Shown one piece after another: positions 10,601 through 24,723 of a stretch of 64,000 nucleotides of DNA. The stretch is from NCBI GenBank assembly GCA_003344405.1, contig NOWV01000095.1, forward strand, positions 225,674-289,673, given 5' to 3'. The notes beneath the pieces were generated by a model. The model saw only the letters and a program-made list of their open reading frames with translations. It was not told the origin of the DNA and did not search any database. Position numbers and translations under genes: made by a program. Source of the DNA: Trichoplax sp. H2 (taxonomy: Eukaryota > Placozoa > Uniplacotomia > Trichoplacea). Each line of letters opens with the position of its first letter. Positions within the stretch are counted from its first letter, which is position 1.

Positions 10601-13600
10601 GAGTCTAAAAAATCATTTGTTATTTGTTATTTTGAATGCTAATAGCTAGACTAATTCTCACTCGCGCTTCCTAGATCAATCCTAGATAACAATTGCAAAT
10701 CTCTTGTGGGACTTATTTCTATACTTAGTTTACAATTTGTTGCCATCATTTTGCTCCTTGATCTTGCGTAATCTTGAATTTCACATATTAAATAAATTAC
10801 AATAGCATGAGTCGTTCGTTACTCGACTTTCTAATCTTCTACGAATTTTCTTATTAAAATCCTACTGGTGCTACCAATCGAAAACAATAATTTCTTGCAA
10901 TCATTGTATTATCATTTTCTAATCTAGGATGCCACGTATAAATAAGCAGCTTCATAAGCTTTTATTGATATACTTCGTTAAAACGTTATCATAGTCTCGT
11001 CGTTGATCTTACATAATCTCAAAGTTACTGTACTCGTATTTTCTATCGGTGCTTAATTCGATAGCATCAGATTTTTATACCGACTCCGATCTGAGATACA
11101 ACAGTGGTTGAATTCGTAACTTGATACGGAGTTATCATTTAGTAATTATGAAATATTCATAGACTATTAATGTATTTACCGTCATGAATATCCAGTTCTA
11201 CTGCAAATCAGCGACTATTATTGTCACGACTGCTAACATTATTACGCGTACACTGTACTGTAACTTTGCCAATCGTCAGTATCGATTCGAAATAATAAAA
11301 TGATTTTATGATTTTATAAGCACGCTCGTACTGCAACATACTGTACTGTGGCCCTCCACGAACTAGCCATTACCATACTGTATAAAGTATACCTTGAAGT
11401 CATAAAGAGATACCAGTTATAAGGATTTTCATCTTAGCCGACATTATTATAATTCGTTTTATTTTATTAAACATTCTTCTCGTTGTCATTTTATCTATGA
11501 GAAAAGTTAAACATCCAATCGATTGTCTTAATGTAATTAATATTGTGTCCAATTTGAAACTAAAAAAAAACAACGGTGATCACAATAGCACACCTACTGT
11601 TTTGACTGCTAAAAATTGCATTTCGCTTTGAATTTTGTTGCTATACTGCACAGTACTGTACAGTACATTAGATTTCGTTTTCAGTTCGCTGTTATCCTAG
11701 TTTACTGATAAACGAATTTGACAATCTAGTTATGTATAACGCATTACGTTCAGTACATCCACCAATTTGTATTTATCTGCAATACCTATTCAATCCTTGG
11801 ATTAATTAATTTTCACGACAATTCTTTTATTATATTTGTCTCTTGTTTCCCTAATTCTTTTATAGTATCGTATCGGCCAATTGTACATGATAGCAAGATT
11901 CAGTGAAGAACAAAGTTGTAAAGGTTCTGGTGTTCAAGTTGTTGTAAATGAACCTTGTTATGATGAGAAGCACGGCAAAGGCCAGTACACCGAGAAGAAA
12001 ATATACCTCAATGGGTAAGCTAATCTTCATGAATATACGACAAAAGCTTATTACTATCAATTGTTATAATTTTTTAATTACAGTATTATGTTTATCGTAT
12101 TGTTATTGCTTAATAGTAAAATAAATCCTTACAGTAATAAATATAATCCTCTTGTTATCATTCAGTCTAAATATTAATGGTTAATGTACATATCAACAGC
12201 AAACGTTAATATCCATCAGTTTGAATTTACGGTAGTTACGTTGACAAATATCGTCGTCATAGGATTTCAGCTTTAACTTAAGACGTCCTGCGCTGTACAC
12301 ATGTACGACGGTATACGAAAATGATATCAAACAAGAGCACGATCAATAAAGAATAAGTATTTTTGGCTACGTTGATGTTAGTCTTGTTGATACCACTTGT
12401 TCTGTTATTGATGCGCTTAAATTCGTATCTAAATCATGGCTTTAAAAAGTTAAAAAAATTTGAAGCTCATACATTTATACTCATTTACACAATCTAACTA
12501 AATTTTTTAATAGAAATGCATGGTAATCATAAACGAGTCAAGTGAGTCAGTAGCTTGGCTTATTTGCCCATAATAGTTCGTGATCCTTCATTGTGAGGGA
12601 AACAGATTATACCATAAGAGCTACACGCGTGTATAGTAGCCTCTGTACACCGAATACGATCATCACTATTGATTTATCGACGTATCAAAAAATTAGTAAA
12701 TGACCGAAAATATCTGTCTATTTAAAGTAGTTTTTAATACCATACTGGAGATCGGACTTCGTAAATCATCATCATTACACGCTTGATTATATTTGATTAC
12801 TTGATAGTAGTTACAAAGTCATGACAAACATTTGATATCCTCACTATGGAATACTTAATTTTAAAATAATTTACTTCAACTAAACCACTTTTCTCTCTAC
12901 AAGTATTTTCTGATTCAATATCGAGATCTCTTAAATCAATTAGTGCTGGTTGCTGCCCGTTTTTCTGCTTGTCGACAACATATTATCGTTTACTTAATGT
13001 AAGATCCGGGCGCTCATGTAATAGTCTTTTGTAGCTTTTGTAGCATGAAATAAGAAAAATTTATTTAAGAATGGAAATTATGGATAGTCACAGGGTCGTT
13101 CTGTATTCCTTTCTTGTTCACTATGAAGGATAAAATAAATTATTGGCCTGATATGCATCGTTCGATAATTCAAAACATGTAGATCGAATGGGATCATAGT
13201 GTGGTGATTTTGTACATAGCTTAAGATGTGCTAGGAAGACCTGTATTTGCTTGCGTGGTACATGTAACATTGTAATCTAATACCGTACATCTTCATTAAT
13301 TTATCTTTAAATCATAGTTACTGAGTGTTAAGTTTCAAACTAATCGAGTATTCTTTATTTCACAACTCTGCCTTACATGTCCTATCTGAATTATAGTATG
13401 ACTAGAGCACTATGTAGCGATACATTGAACTGTGTTATCTTAATTAAGGTCTGAGTATCAATCTCTAACTCGATCATTCTGATAGCAATAAAAAGTACTA
13501 ATAGTAAATATTATTCTCCTATCATTTTGGTATTCATTGATTAGCGTTATTGTATACTATATTCGTAAAAATATGGCCGTTTAATTATATAGAATTTTTG

Positions 13601-16600
13601 CGTACCTAGTTCTGACTCATAAAAGAGACACACCTTTATCAAGGTAGATGACAGCTATGTACGCACAGTGAAAAAATGATTGCATTTACGCGCGACACTT
13701 TCACCGTTATTAGCTTGATGATCCCTCTTTTTTATAAAGCTTTCAATATTATTAGATTGGTCCATTCAATAATTCTACCGTACTTGATTTATACTATATA
13801 ATCATGGGTTACTAAACATACTGCACATTGACTAATCCATGATATAACGTTTTCGTATAGTTGTTATTATCAGAAACAGTTTAAATGTTGATTCTTCGTT
13901 ATTTACGCTCAAAGATACGTTATATTTCGACGATATTAGGCGATTACCAGCTTGGCTTGGCAGTATTCTTCCAAATATTTTTTACATAACCGAGAAAGCA
14001 TGGAATTATTATCCGTTTACAATTACAGGTTAGTCAATTGAGCTATAGATAATCTTTTGGTAACCAAGACTTGAACTCATAGTCTATATCATAATCTAGT
14101 ATATTATTAAAGGAATGGTATTTTTCTTATTCAGTGTTGTAAATTAGAATGACTGCGTACAAATGTATTGCATTACTCAATATTTACATTTTATCTTTAA
14201 TTAGAATGATTCGTATAATCATTACGTCAATAATGATGACTTAATTATCGATCTGTCCGACTGGTACTAGTTGTAAACAACCTCTGAAAGTAGTAATAAT
14301 AATGTCTCCTAATACTCGCATATCGGCAGTTTAATACATTAACGTTTAGTTAATAATAATTTGTATTTAGACTAGTTAAGATGATTGTGATTAAAGTGAT
14401 CTTTCCAGGATCATTTAGCTTAGCTTAAGAGCTTCAACTTTATCGTTATTCGACGGCTTCAGATAAACTCCATCCTAGTATCAAGTAAATACCTCAGCTA
14501 TGCTTCTGTATGTCAGACCTTGGTCTAATTCTATGATCATACTTCAATGATAGACCTCGCATCTATAGATAGACGCTGCTTTCACTTTTCGGACTTAAAA
14601 GTCCTCAAATTTTGCACACATCCAATATCTCTATGCCTTGCTTACAAAATTTGATTTCCAATATATATTTGTTGAAATGATAATCATATTTTTAAGTGTA
14701 AATGACGCAGCATTAATGCATGGAAAAGTAGTAATAAATTCTCGCATAAAATTTAGTATTCTATGGCTAAGCAGCACAATTTGCGTCTAGCTCGTCTTGA
14801 ATAACATAGCATTTAGGAGGGTCTACTAAAATTACTAGTCCTGCATTTACCTTGACTCCTAATACTGTATTAATGGTCATTACCATTAGCTATTTGTGAA
14901 TACTCTACTCCATCTCGTATATTGTATCATATCTGCGTTTTAGTATAGAATTTCTTGATTAATAGCGTCTCTTTCGTAGATTCAAACTTTTAGGCTTGAA
15001 AGTTATAGTCCCTAAAAATAAAATCTGATCATTTTCCTTTATAACAAAGCAAATATCTTACGCTTTATGCGAAATTGCTTTTAATAGAATACTTCATATT
15101 CTACTAATATTCTACTCAGAGGATGCATCGTCACGACTTGACCGTGTATGTCTTGCTGTGCAGTATCTTACTCTCATGGTTTATGTTAACTTTACTCTAT
15201 CACCTATTTATCCCGAACTAGGCATATTTGAATAGCTATAATTTCATTTCCATTACAAAATAGATCATATATTCTACTGTATTCCTGTATTTAATCGTGG
15301 GTGTTGATATTTTTTGCTTTCCATATCTGTACTGTCTTATGGTATATCCTTGCCTCCACTACAGAATATACGGTAGGTACTAAACTAGAACATATTGTAA
15401 ATTAATTTTAATATTCACCAATAGCGGTACTTGACTACACGATCTGTTCCTATTATTTGAGATATGTTAGCATTATTTTATTTGATTGCAGTGCTCATTT
15501 ATTCCAAAATTTCACGTCAAAATCGAGACGACTTATAAAGATGATAATGGCAAAGACGAAAATGTAAGTTATTTATAATTTTAAAGCTATTGCGATTGAA
15601 CAAAGGTTGATTTATGATAAAATATGGATTAAATCAATGTCTAGCAGTTATAAATTATTCAGAACCCGATTGAAAATGTTTTCCTTGCCATTACATGATA
15701 AAACCGTAGGAAAAATTCTACAAAGGTTCTTTCTAAAATTTTGAATTGACTCTTATCTAGGCACTCGATCTACCTGAAGAAATCCTATCAAAACGTGAAG
15801 TTTTTCATTTAGATATTGCTTATGATCAACTGCCTGATAAATATTATGTCAAAGAGGAGGTTGGTAGTGTTCTCATTAAGCATACATAGCATTATAGCAG
15901 TATACTAGAAAGATATGGCTTTTTGCAAAAATATATGCATTTCTATGAAACAAAGAGGCAAATAGGGCTATAAGATATCCAGTAGTTATTATTTTTTACT
16001 CGTTACTTATTCATTGACGACATTTATTCTAGTAAAAATAGCATTTAATGGTCTTCCACCGATATTTCTCCACTATTAGCAGTAAACCACTAACGAAATT
16101 TACAACTTGATTTGATAAATCGTGCATTAACTTGTATTTAACGCCATCAGTTTTACGTAAACCCCATATGACTATGTCTATTTTAATCTCTCTGATGGAA
16201 CACGAGAGGACATGCTTGAGTAAAATTTTTTGTCGGCAGCCATTTTAATTTTGGAGTGGCTGCGAGCCAAAATGATTAATGATTCTTTATTTACACTCAT
16301 GACTTTTCTACTTTATTCTACGTGGTAATGGGTAATTATTTACCGATTAACTATACTGTATATAAGTATATTTTACTTAGCTGTAATGCTAACGAAAATA
16401 TTCTTATATCAGCATACGTCATATATTCGTATGTAACTGTTTTACATAAACATCATTTCTAGGACTGTCGTTATTTTCATTCGAAGAAAACCAATCGTGG
16501 TCCTCTAGCTGAAAATTGGAAGGTGAAAATATATCTGAATAACTTGTCCTAGCGAGTCTATTATAATTGTCGCATAGTGGTAATCCGACCATTATCATGA

Positions 16601-17539
16601 ATGATAATTAACTGTAGCAAAAGTAATGTACATGTGTAGAACTCTTTGAACCACAACTCTATGCTGGGTATGTGCTGTTTAACAATTTCAGAAATTACGT
16701 CTGTCACATTAATATCGTTAATCTCAACATGATTTAGGAATCTTGCAAGCCAATCATGTGCTCATATAAAGTTGTTAGCGTATCATTTAGTATGTGGGGA
16801 TTCCAGCAGAGAGTGGAATCATTTACTCATAAGGTAAATTACATTTTGCGAGATACGAGTATGTGTGGAAATAGTGAAGTTATAGTAGTAATCGTAAAAT
16901 TTTCTTCTATAATTTAAGAACATTCGTGATGTGTTGGTACATGGCCATAGACAAGCATTTGCTTGGATCGATGAGTGGATTAGTAAGTAATTAAAAGCAA
17001 TGTTCAGTATTCTATATTCGCAGTGTATATCTGGGAATGACGGTTATTGTATAGCTTGTCATTTTAACGGAGATAAACCCGAAACTATAATACCTACTGA
17101 CTTAAGTAACGCTCTTCATATTTACCTTACTTAAATAAACAAACTTGGTAGTTTTCATTGATATTAGCAACTGATGTCATTTCATGAATCTCTGTTGTTA
17201 CGTTACACCAGGAAAATATTTTATATTAGTCAGATTTGTTACATTATAGCAAACAAGGAAGCAAATTTATCCGATGAGTACTAATTTTAGCATCTTTAAA
17301 TGTATTTCGCAATCATCTATCAAAATTAAATGTATTTCCTCAAAATTTTTTGTGACTAAACAGATATGACGGTAGACGACGTTCGTGATTTCGAAAGGAA
17401 GGCGCAGGACAGGACTAACGAAAAGTTGATGCAAGAGAATACGGACATAATAGAAAATGCCGACAATGGAACCAGTAAGAACGGAGAATCGCCTCCAAAA
17501 GCATGTAGCACTAAAAAAGGATCATCTACCAGAGTATAA
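7614..17539 (+). CDS. PITPNC1: class IIB phosphatidylinositol transfer protein (PITPNC1/RdgB-beta-like), ten exons
   Basis: Exons: 7614-7661, 11866-12014, 13940-14028, 15365-15372, 15492-15563, 15761-15859, 16463-16522, 16738-16833, 16919-16982, 17364-17539. All have GT-AG introns and they sum to 861 nt (286 aa, TAA stop). The single PITP/START-like domain spans about residues 1-250: MIVKEYRICMPMTVEEY start, NEPCYDE, GQYTEKKIYL (T58 and K60 equivalent to the PI-headgroup contacts T59 and K61 of PITP-alpha), TEKAWNYYPFTITEYT, KTNRGPLAENW, KPIMCSYK, MWGFQQRVE, GHRQAFAWIDEW, MTVDDVRDFE. MWGFQ and FAWIDEW fit PITPNC1 better than the class I proteins. Family role: cytosolic transfer of PI and phosphatidic acid between membranes. 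The 50-residue Ser/Lys/Asn-rich tail is shorter than in long PITPNC1 isoforms. Intron 1 is 4.2 kb, others are 0.1-1.9 kb. A possible polyadenylation signal AATAAA lies near 18416. Confidence 0.95.
7662..11865 (+). other. intron 1 of the PITPNC1-like gene
   Basis: A 4.2-kb intron bounded by GAG|GTGTGT and TTATAG|TATCG. It contains chance open frames, including 8316-8594 (92 codons, ATG start) and 9583-9987 (134 codons, GTG start), neither resembling a known family, plus short GTAC tracts near 10410 and 11655. No nested gene or RNA gene is supported. Confidence 0.7.
15365..15372 (+). CDS. PITPNC1: 8-nt microexon of the PITPNC1-like gene
   Basis: Exon 3 ends in phase 1 (ACA G|GTTAGT) and the next obvious exon starts in phase 0 with TGC TCA, so a direct join would shift frame. 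AATATACG at 15365-15372, between CACTACAG and GTAGGT, restores frame and supplies Glu-Tyr-Thr (residues 96-98). PITPNC1 has the same EYT before CSF. Phase, splice sites and residue identity agree, so I regard it as real. Confidence 0.9.
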
Positions 17540-18479
17540 ACTACTAAATCTAAAGTAGTTATACTGTTATTCCAGTTTATTAACTATTACTTGTTGCATC
17601 AATTCGATTTACAAATCTCATGATTGGTAACGCTTGAAAATATGGGGAAAAACGTAATTGTAAATTTAGGAAAGTATAAGAATTTGGACCAAATTTTTTG
17701 AGATAAGCCTTATTAGTAAATTATTTTGCACATAATGTGACTACACAATATAACGACAGTGAAATAGCCAGGATATTGCTATTTTATTGGTTAATCTTGT
17801 AGCGATTTAAAGTTATACTTAATTGTATCAGAATTCACTTATCACAGTTTCCACGATTCTATTTTCGTACAAGCATAACTTATTTTATGTTATAGATTCA
17901 ATTTTCACATTATTATCACTCAATCAAAAATTCTTTAAGCTACTTAATTTGCATTTTTCTTTTGATATTTTGACCGTGACTAAACTGTTAATGTCATGAC
18001 TTAAATGGAATGAAATGGTAAACTATTTAATATAAATATATGCCTGAAAATTTTATGTACTGAGGTCGTAGTATACTATCTTCTTCATTCAAGTGACTGT
18101 TTTTTGTATTGAACGATATATGTGTGTTATATTTATTGTCTAAATGAGCTTGCATATGGTTCTATACGTTTATCATTTTGTTTTTATATATATACAATGA
18201 ATAGAATTATTTTCTAGTTATATCACTGAAAGCACAAAATCACGTAGTAATGTAACGTGTGTTACACGAAGCTAAATTACTCATCCTAGTCAAGAAAATT
18301 GTTCCTTGAATGAGAATGAATTAATGAACTGCTTTTCATTATTAAGTAGTATTGCATTATTCCTATTGATGTAGCATACAATTTACACTATGATTGCACT
18401 TTTCAAATCCAATCTTAATAAATATACTTATGTTTATTATTATCACCAATACTCGATGCTTTAGAGATTTATCGATTTG
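17540..18479. other. convergent intergenic spacer and 3' UTRs
   Basis: AT-rich spacer between the PITPNC1-like stop and the stop of the minus-strand small gene, so the two genes converge. It probably holds both 3' UTRs. Nothing else is recognisable. Confidence 0.5.
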
Positions 18480-19142
18480 TCAGTAAGAATTGTGCGCGTC
18501 AATAGTACGTTCTGCAAATGATTTTAAAGACTTTGATATTTTAAAAAAATATTCCAGGTACCGTAGTTGCCAGGAAATTTCTATTTCTTGCGAGATTATT
18601 ATATCTTGCTTGGATGAATTATCAGCCTTTTTGATACATTCTTCACCTGTTCTATAGGTTTTACATTTTTTAATTTGCGCTATTTCAAAGTATAATTGCA
18701 TACGTTCATCAGAACTGAGACATTAGTCAGTAATAGTAAATTCCGCGTTATAAAATTTAAAATTTATTACTACCATTTTTAATCTAACAAACTAAACAGC
18801 AACCACCACCTTTACCGTCCTCGCACAGTACGACTGAATTTGTTGTGCATGTTAATGTAATGTTACTATGATTCTAAAGAGTACGGTAATCTAGCAAAAG
18901 TACACAGGATGTACCCTTGAATTCGCTACAAATAATAATCAAAATCTGTACTAAAATTGATAATTCATAGCATTATTAACTTGAGCTAGTGAAAGAGGAG
19001 CATCAACCCCTTACTCACTCACAATATTACAAATAGAAATCTGTTTGGTTATGTTGCAATTTTTTTCTTTCGATCTTTGACGAATGCAGATTCCTAACTT
19101 CGTCTCACCCATAATTAAACTGCCTGATTTGCTGCTAGACAT
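18480..19142 (-). CDS. small two-exon gene of unknown function
   Basis: Minus-strand model: exon 1 19142-19015, donor GA|GTAAGG; exon 2 18714-18480, acceptor GTCTCAG, stop TGA. Phases join exactly (128 + 235 nt), giving 120 aa. Reasons to think it is coding: 78 uninterrupted codons in exon 2, Lys/Glu-rich amphipathic composition (YRTGEECIKKADNSS, SWQLRYLEYFFKISKSLK) that suggests alpha-helices, good splice sites and compatible phases. I do not recognise the family. The start is uncertain: exon 1 is open upstream of the chosen Met (MSSSKSGSLIMG) and could be an internal exon. No signal peptide or membrane segment is visible. Confidence 0.5.
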
Positions 19143-22069
19143 TCCTAAAATATCTTTTTTTTTTTCCGGGTGAGTGTAGATATCCGATAAAAATATGCTG
19201 ATTAACATTGCACTCTGTATTGTGCATAGTGCATACTCGTATTCATAGCATTATATTTAAATACTTATCAAGATATTAAATTTCTTGTTTTTGTCGCTCG
19301 ACGATTCAAAGTACCGTAATATAAAACGTTTGATCATGTATTATTTTTAGCTAACTGTTGGTATGCAAATACATACGAATATAGCTGTAATAAATACATG
19401 ACCAAACCAAGGTATAGTGGGGCTGTATTACGGTGATAATTAGCGATAGCGAATTTTGGACAAATATCGGTCAAAATAAAAAGATAAGATTTCTAGAACA
19501 GTCAATATTTTGATGACAGAAGTCGTGTTTTACATGCCCATAAATATCATACTTTCAATCGCTCAGTTATCAATACGCATTTACTATAGTATGACATGGT
19601 ATGATTTCTAGTTAATGAGCAAGAAAGCTATAGTCTAATTATAAATTAAGCCATTAAAATTAAAAACATAACTACAATTTATGAATTAACATTGCTTATG
19701 CAAGAAAAAATTCCATTCAATAACTATTGCAAAATGATATTAATGATAGAAATAGCTATTAACTACGGAAGATGAGATAATTTACATCATCTTCTAGATA
19801 GTACAAGGAGATGGTCCATTCCTAAATATATATTACATTATCGTAGACTCAAGTAAATAAAAGGCCTCGTAGACGATTAAAATGATAATTCAATGACCAC
19901 ATCCAGTAAAATCTGTAGGATACTTACAGTAAATAACGGCAATCCTAAAGAATAAAATATTACATGTAGACGTTTATTATATCAATTGACACATCAAAGT
20001 CTTCACTTTTGTCAACTAAGAAATGATGAACTAATTGAAACTCTTAAATTGTATTGAATTGAAAAAGTATCTATTCATTATATACTAATGCTAATTTGTC
20101 AAAAAAAATATCCAATATCAATATAACTATTACTTGGGACCATAGAAAGGTATAAATAAGTTAGTGAATGTATCGTACAATTTAACACAATATATCGTAC
20201 GTAAAAATAACGCATTGAACCTTGTGTAGCGGTAACCATTAACTTAAATATTATCAGCTACCAATTGGGTAATGAGTATACATATTGTTCTATAAAAGTT
20301 CACTTATCTGAATGATTTTAATATAAAATTTTTGAAGGAAAGTATTTTATAATTAATTAGAGTTATTATTAATAACCAAAATGCGACAAAGTCACAATTC
20401 GTTGCCCTTGAAAAATTTATCCAACAAAATATGGATTGTTGGTTAGGGAGTACGCGTATACAACATGTATATAGTATATTTACAATTGTGTCTTATTATA
20501 GTATATACGACCACAATTTGACATGTTGGGTACTTAAGAAATGCCGTTTGCTGCTGCAAAACTTCTATTTTTTGCAAGATTTTATCACAATACGATTCGA
20601 AGATTTTACTAGTGTGTGACCATTGAACTGAACTTTAATATCGACCGTATTTCCGTTACAAACCGAAATCATTTGCGATAACCCTCTTCGATGGCATATC
20701 ATGAATACTAGCGTGTATGCACTAGATTCAGCGGGTATAATGAGTTTATTAAGTATTTAAGGAACAGCATTGCTACTGATCATTCAACTATGATTGCAAA
20801 CCACTTTTCGCCATAAATAAATTGAGCTAAACGTATTTAAGAACTACTGATAGAAGTTCGTGTCTGACTTCGAACTTAAAATGCCAGGTTCTTGTTATTA
20901 GTTAATACTCTACTATTCTTAAACCTTGTAATAAAAGCCCTTTATTTAATTTTGCTTTGACCTAGGCAATTTTTCCTTTAAGAATTGCATCCCTTAGATC
21001 AAAAAGAATCGATAGGTACTTTTTTTTTAACAATATGCCTTATATCGAATTGTATACAGTACATGTAAATGTAAAAATATTGAAATATTCATTCAGAATC
21101 TACCTAAGCTAACAAAATAAAGCTAATAACTGAATACCCAAAAATGCCTAAGAGCATTTCTATAAGTTTCTAATTATTTCAGCTAGGTTTAAACTCTTCT
21201 TTGTTGACTAAAATTTCGCTATGTCATCTTATCAATTACGGTAATGCCGCAGTAATGGTAGTTATTATAATACATTCACCGTCGAAAGTATCATAAGATT
21301 TTGTCAGAATTAAGAAACAAAAATGTTTATTGAGAAACTAGAGTATTTACCAGGATAATAGAAATGAAGTAAGGTTAAGAAAGTGAAAACGTAAGTTTTA
21401 AACAGCGAGATAGGAATTGAAAATAGTTAGAGTAGAGAGAAAATATTAAATAATATCATATGTTCTTACCGTACAATGTATAATTAATATATGGTGGCAA
21501 TTGTAACACTGTCCAAATCCAAGTACACTTCAGCTTTCGTTTAAAGGAAGTAGCTGGAAAACGAATGAAGATAATAAATTAAATTAAGTACAAGCTCGTA
21601 TAAGAAACAGGTTCCATCGGTATAAGTCAAGATTGCCTTCATTGTTACTCGAGGATTAATTTAATTTTCTAAATATTTTAGAGAACACTAATACTATTGC
21701 TTTTTCATAACTACATTAAAGTGATATTTAAGAATTATTCTGATCAATTCCAGCAAATGGATAGCATTATTTGCTTCATAGCTTGATGTCTTACTTTGGT
21801 CGTAACATATGGCTAGTTTACTTTATGTAGCAGACGATCCATTCTGGAATATAACAAATTAAATTAGTTTCGTTAGGATTATTATTCGATCTTTATAAGA
21901 GTTACAGATTTCAGAGCTAGAGCTCGTATACGCAACTAGCGAATTAATAAGCTTTATCAGAAGCTTTTATTCAAGATGGGAAACATTGTAATTGTTTATG
22001 ATCGAGACAAAGTCTGGCAAGCATATTATGGAAAATCAGAGATTAATTTAAAATTTCGCGTAAACACTT
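19143..22069. other. intergenic, nothing recognised
   Basis: AT-rich sequence with no exon that I can tie to a family. Short open frames such as 20431-20619 have no splice or homology support. Upstream exons of the minus-strand small gene could be hidden here. Confidence 0.4.
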
Positions 22070-22600
22070 CACGCCAAGATTATTAATATGCTACCCTACA
22101 GAATATGCATTATCAAAGTAGAGCCTAATCTAGTTGATAAAAAACGAACTACTAAATTTCGATAAAATTGCCTACTTCTATACTTTTTCTAGCACCTACA
22201 GCTACAATAAGTATAGCAACGTTCTATCCTGTTTGTAAATAAAAACATTATATTCAACAATTTAAGTTCTGCTCGACCTTTACATAATCGAATTATTACC
22301 GGTACAAGTACAAGTAGCTTCCATAACGATACGACATCTTCAGGCCAAAATTACTGATATGCTATTCTATAAGCATTACTAATGCACAGTCTAATCTGAT
22401 TGATAGAAAAAAAGGGCTACTAAGTTTCAGTAAAATCGCCTTATTCTGTAATTTCTCTAGCTCCTACATCTATAATAAGTATAACGTTCTGTATTACTTG
22501 CGAATAAAAAAAACTGTAATTAATAATTTACATTAAGATCGACCTTTATAATCGAATTATTACCAGTATTAAGTAGTTACCATAACGACGTAGCACATTG
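22070..22600. repeat. diverged tandem duplication, ~270-bp unit
   Basis: 22070-22340 and 22341-22600 align over their length: ATATGCTAYYCTA near the start, TCTAGCNCCTACA in the middle, ATCGAATTATTACC near the end and CCATAACGA at the close. Identity is roughly 75-80% with small indels, so the duplication is old. No coding potential is visible. Confidence 0.75.
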
Positions 22601-24084
22601 ACCATTTTTATGCTTTAACGGAGTATTTTTACTACTGTCTTCACTAACTGAGGCTTACATTCGATTCCAAAGTGTTTTACACTTTCCTATGCGTAGTGGG
22701 TACGTGGAAATTTATTATCCAGTAATTTGTTATGATAAACTTCTATCCAAGGCCCTTGGTCAATGACGAATTACCAGGTCATCCTTTTATTCCTGAGAAA
22801 TAATATTGTCAATTATTGGTATTTATTTATTTTATTGAGAAGCATTGAACAAAAACTCTGGTATTACTTGTATTTAGGAAAACATTAAAAAAGTAAGATT
22901 TCATATTTGAGGAAATTTGTTTATTAACGAGCTTACGCAACAACTTTACAGGTTTATTTCCCGTAATTAAACAAATCAGAGTTTGGGCTTTACATAGTTG
23001 ACATAAAGGCGATCTTATTCTATAATAGATCTTTCGATTAATCTAACTCCAGAGACTTACCAGCAACGGTAACCTGGAATTATTTCAATTGATTCATAGT
23101 TTTATATCAGTGTTTTAGTTCATACGCGTAGTTCTATTTATGTAGGCAAAAAAACATACGACTATAATATTAGCAGCATTGAAGAATTTTTTCCTATTTT
23201 TCAACTCTAAAATAGCAATATTTCTACCTGTTATAATTCTCCACTTAAATAAGCAGAACTCGCTTTGCTAAGGTACTCAAGCTAGCCAGTACACTGGAAA
23301 CGATTCTTTATTTGTGATTAGATACCTTTACACCGTGAACTAGGTCCCCCGTCAGTCTATCAACTAGAAGTAGGAGCTATATCACACGTTGCACGTTACG
23401 TTTTTATAAAATAATGCTATCGGAAGACTGCTAACTATACAGTAGTAATAAGAGGATTGATTACAGATAAATTTAATTACATGTCTTGGTACAGTAATGG
23501 AACTATGCAGAAAGTAGATATAGTTGCCGAGTTGCGCCATATATCCTATCCGATAGTAATAACGGTACCTATTCTTAATCTAAAATTGCAACACTATCCC
23601 AACCAGCTATGAAGCCAAATTTTCAAGTTTCTCATTCCAATCTTATTTATTTAATTGAATTGTTAAATTAAATCTTGTAACGGAATATCTTTTACTTAGT
23701 ATTCGAACATATGGGAGTCATTATTAGATAACTATTTTAGGAATTTACGTATTTATATATTATAAACCTACAATAATATTTCAGACAATTGTTGAGATAA
23801 TTTTTACTTTTATATTACTAGTACTAAATCGCGTTTTATGAATAAGTATAAATTTCTGATTTAATGTTGTTTGTACCACATAAGGGCAGATTAGTTGCTA
23901 TAATGATAACTAGTGCTTGCGTAGTTAGGGTACAAAGCTATAATCGGCAGATGCTACCTAGGGCCTTCTGGCAATAGTTGATCGCCAACACTGAATCATG
24001 ATAACATTTAATATCCTAGGCTATCAATATAAATAAAGCTCTGAAAAGTTTACGAAGTACTCCGACTAACGTTCTGTATCTATA

Positions 24085-24560
24085 CTTTATTCAATATACG
24101 CCAAATACTATTTCCTCTATGCGAAAGGTAGCAACTATACATACGTTTATTCAACGATAAATTTTCAATAATACCGTGCGATATTAGCCAAGCAGCGTAA
24201 GAAAATCCGAAACTAATTTCAGGTAGGTTTGTGGATTCTACATTATAGAAGATTATAGAGCGATGGTTAAGAAAAAAATTCTCCATAATTTTATTCCAAT
24301 TGAACTACACATGTTTTTGGTACACTCTACTCAATATATGGTAAAATACTGTCTCATCCATGCGTAAGTTGGTAGCTATATAAACGTTTATTTGTCGATA
24401 GTTCCTCCATAATGCCATGCAATTTAAGCCAAGCAGCGTAAGAAAATCCGAAACTAATTTATGACAAGACAGTAGATTATAAAGTGCAGATATTTGTAGA
24501 GAGACTGTTAGAAAACTATTTTCTTTTCACAATTCTAGTCCTATTGATTGACACATGTTT
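24085..24560. repeat. diverged tandem duplication, ~241-bp unit
   Basis: Two units share the 20-bp word AAGCAGCGTAAGAAAATCCG (starting near 24190 and 24431), TCAATATA starts and ACACATGTTTTT ends. Spacing is about 241 bp. The array ends just 160 bp before the start codon of the large receptor, so it may sit in its promoter or 5' UTR. Confidence 0.75.
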
Positions 24561-24723
24561 TTAATTAAATACGCAAATACCGGATGTTAAGCCGCAATAT
24601 GTACTGATTTATAAGATAATTAAAATGCGGCATTACCTTCCAAATTATCACAATTCTACGTTTTTTTTTAGAGGTTACTGGTAGAATTTCCTTACGATAC
24701 CTACACGAAAAATACCGATATTC

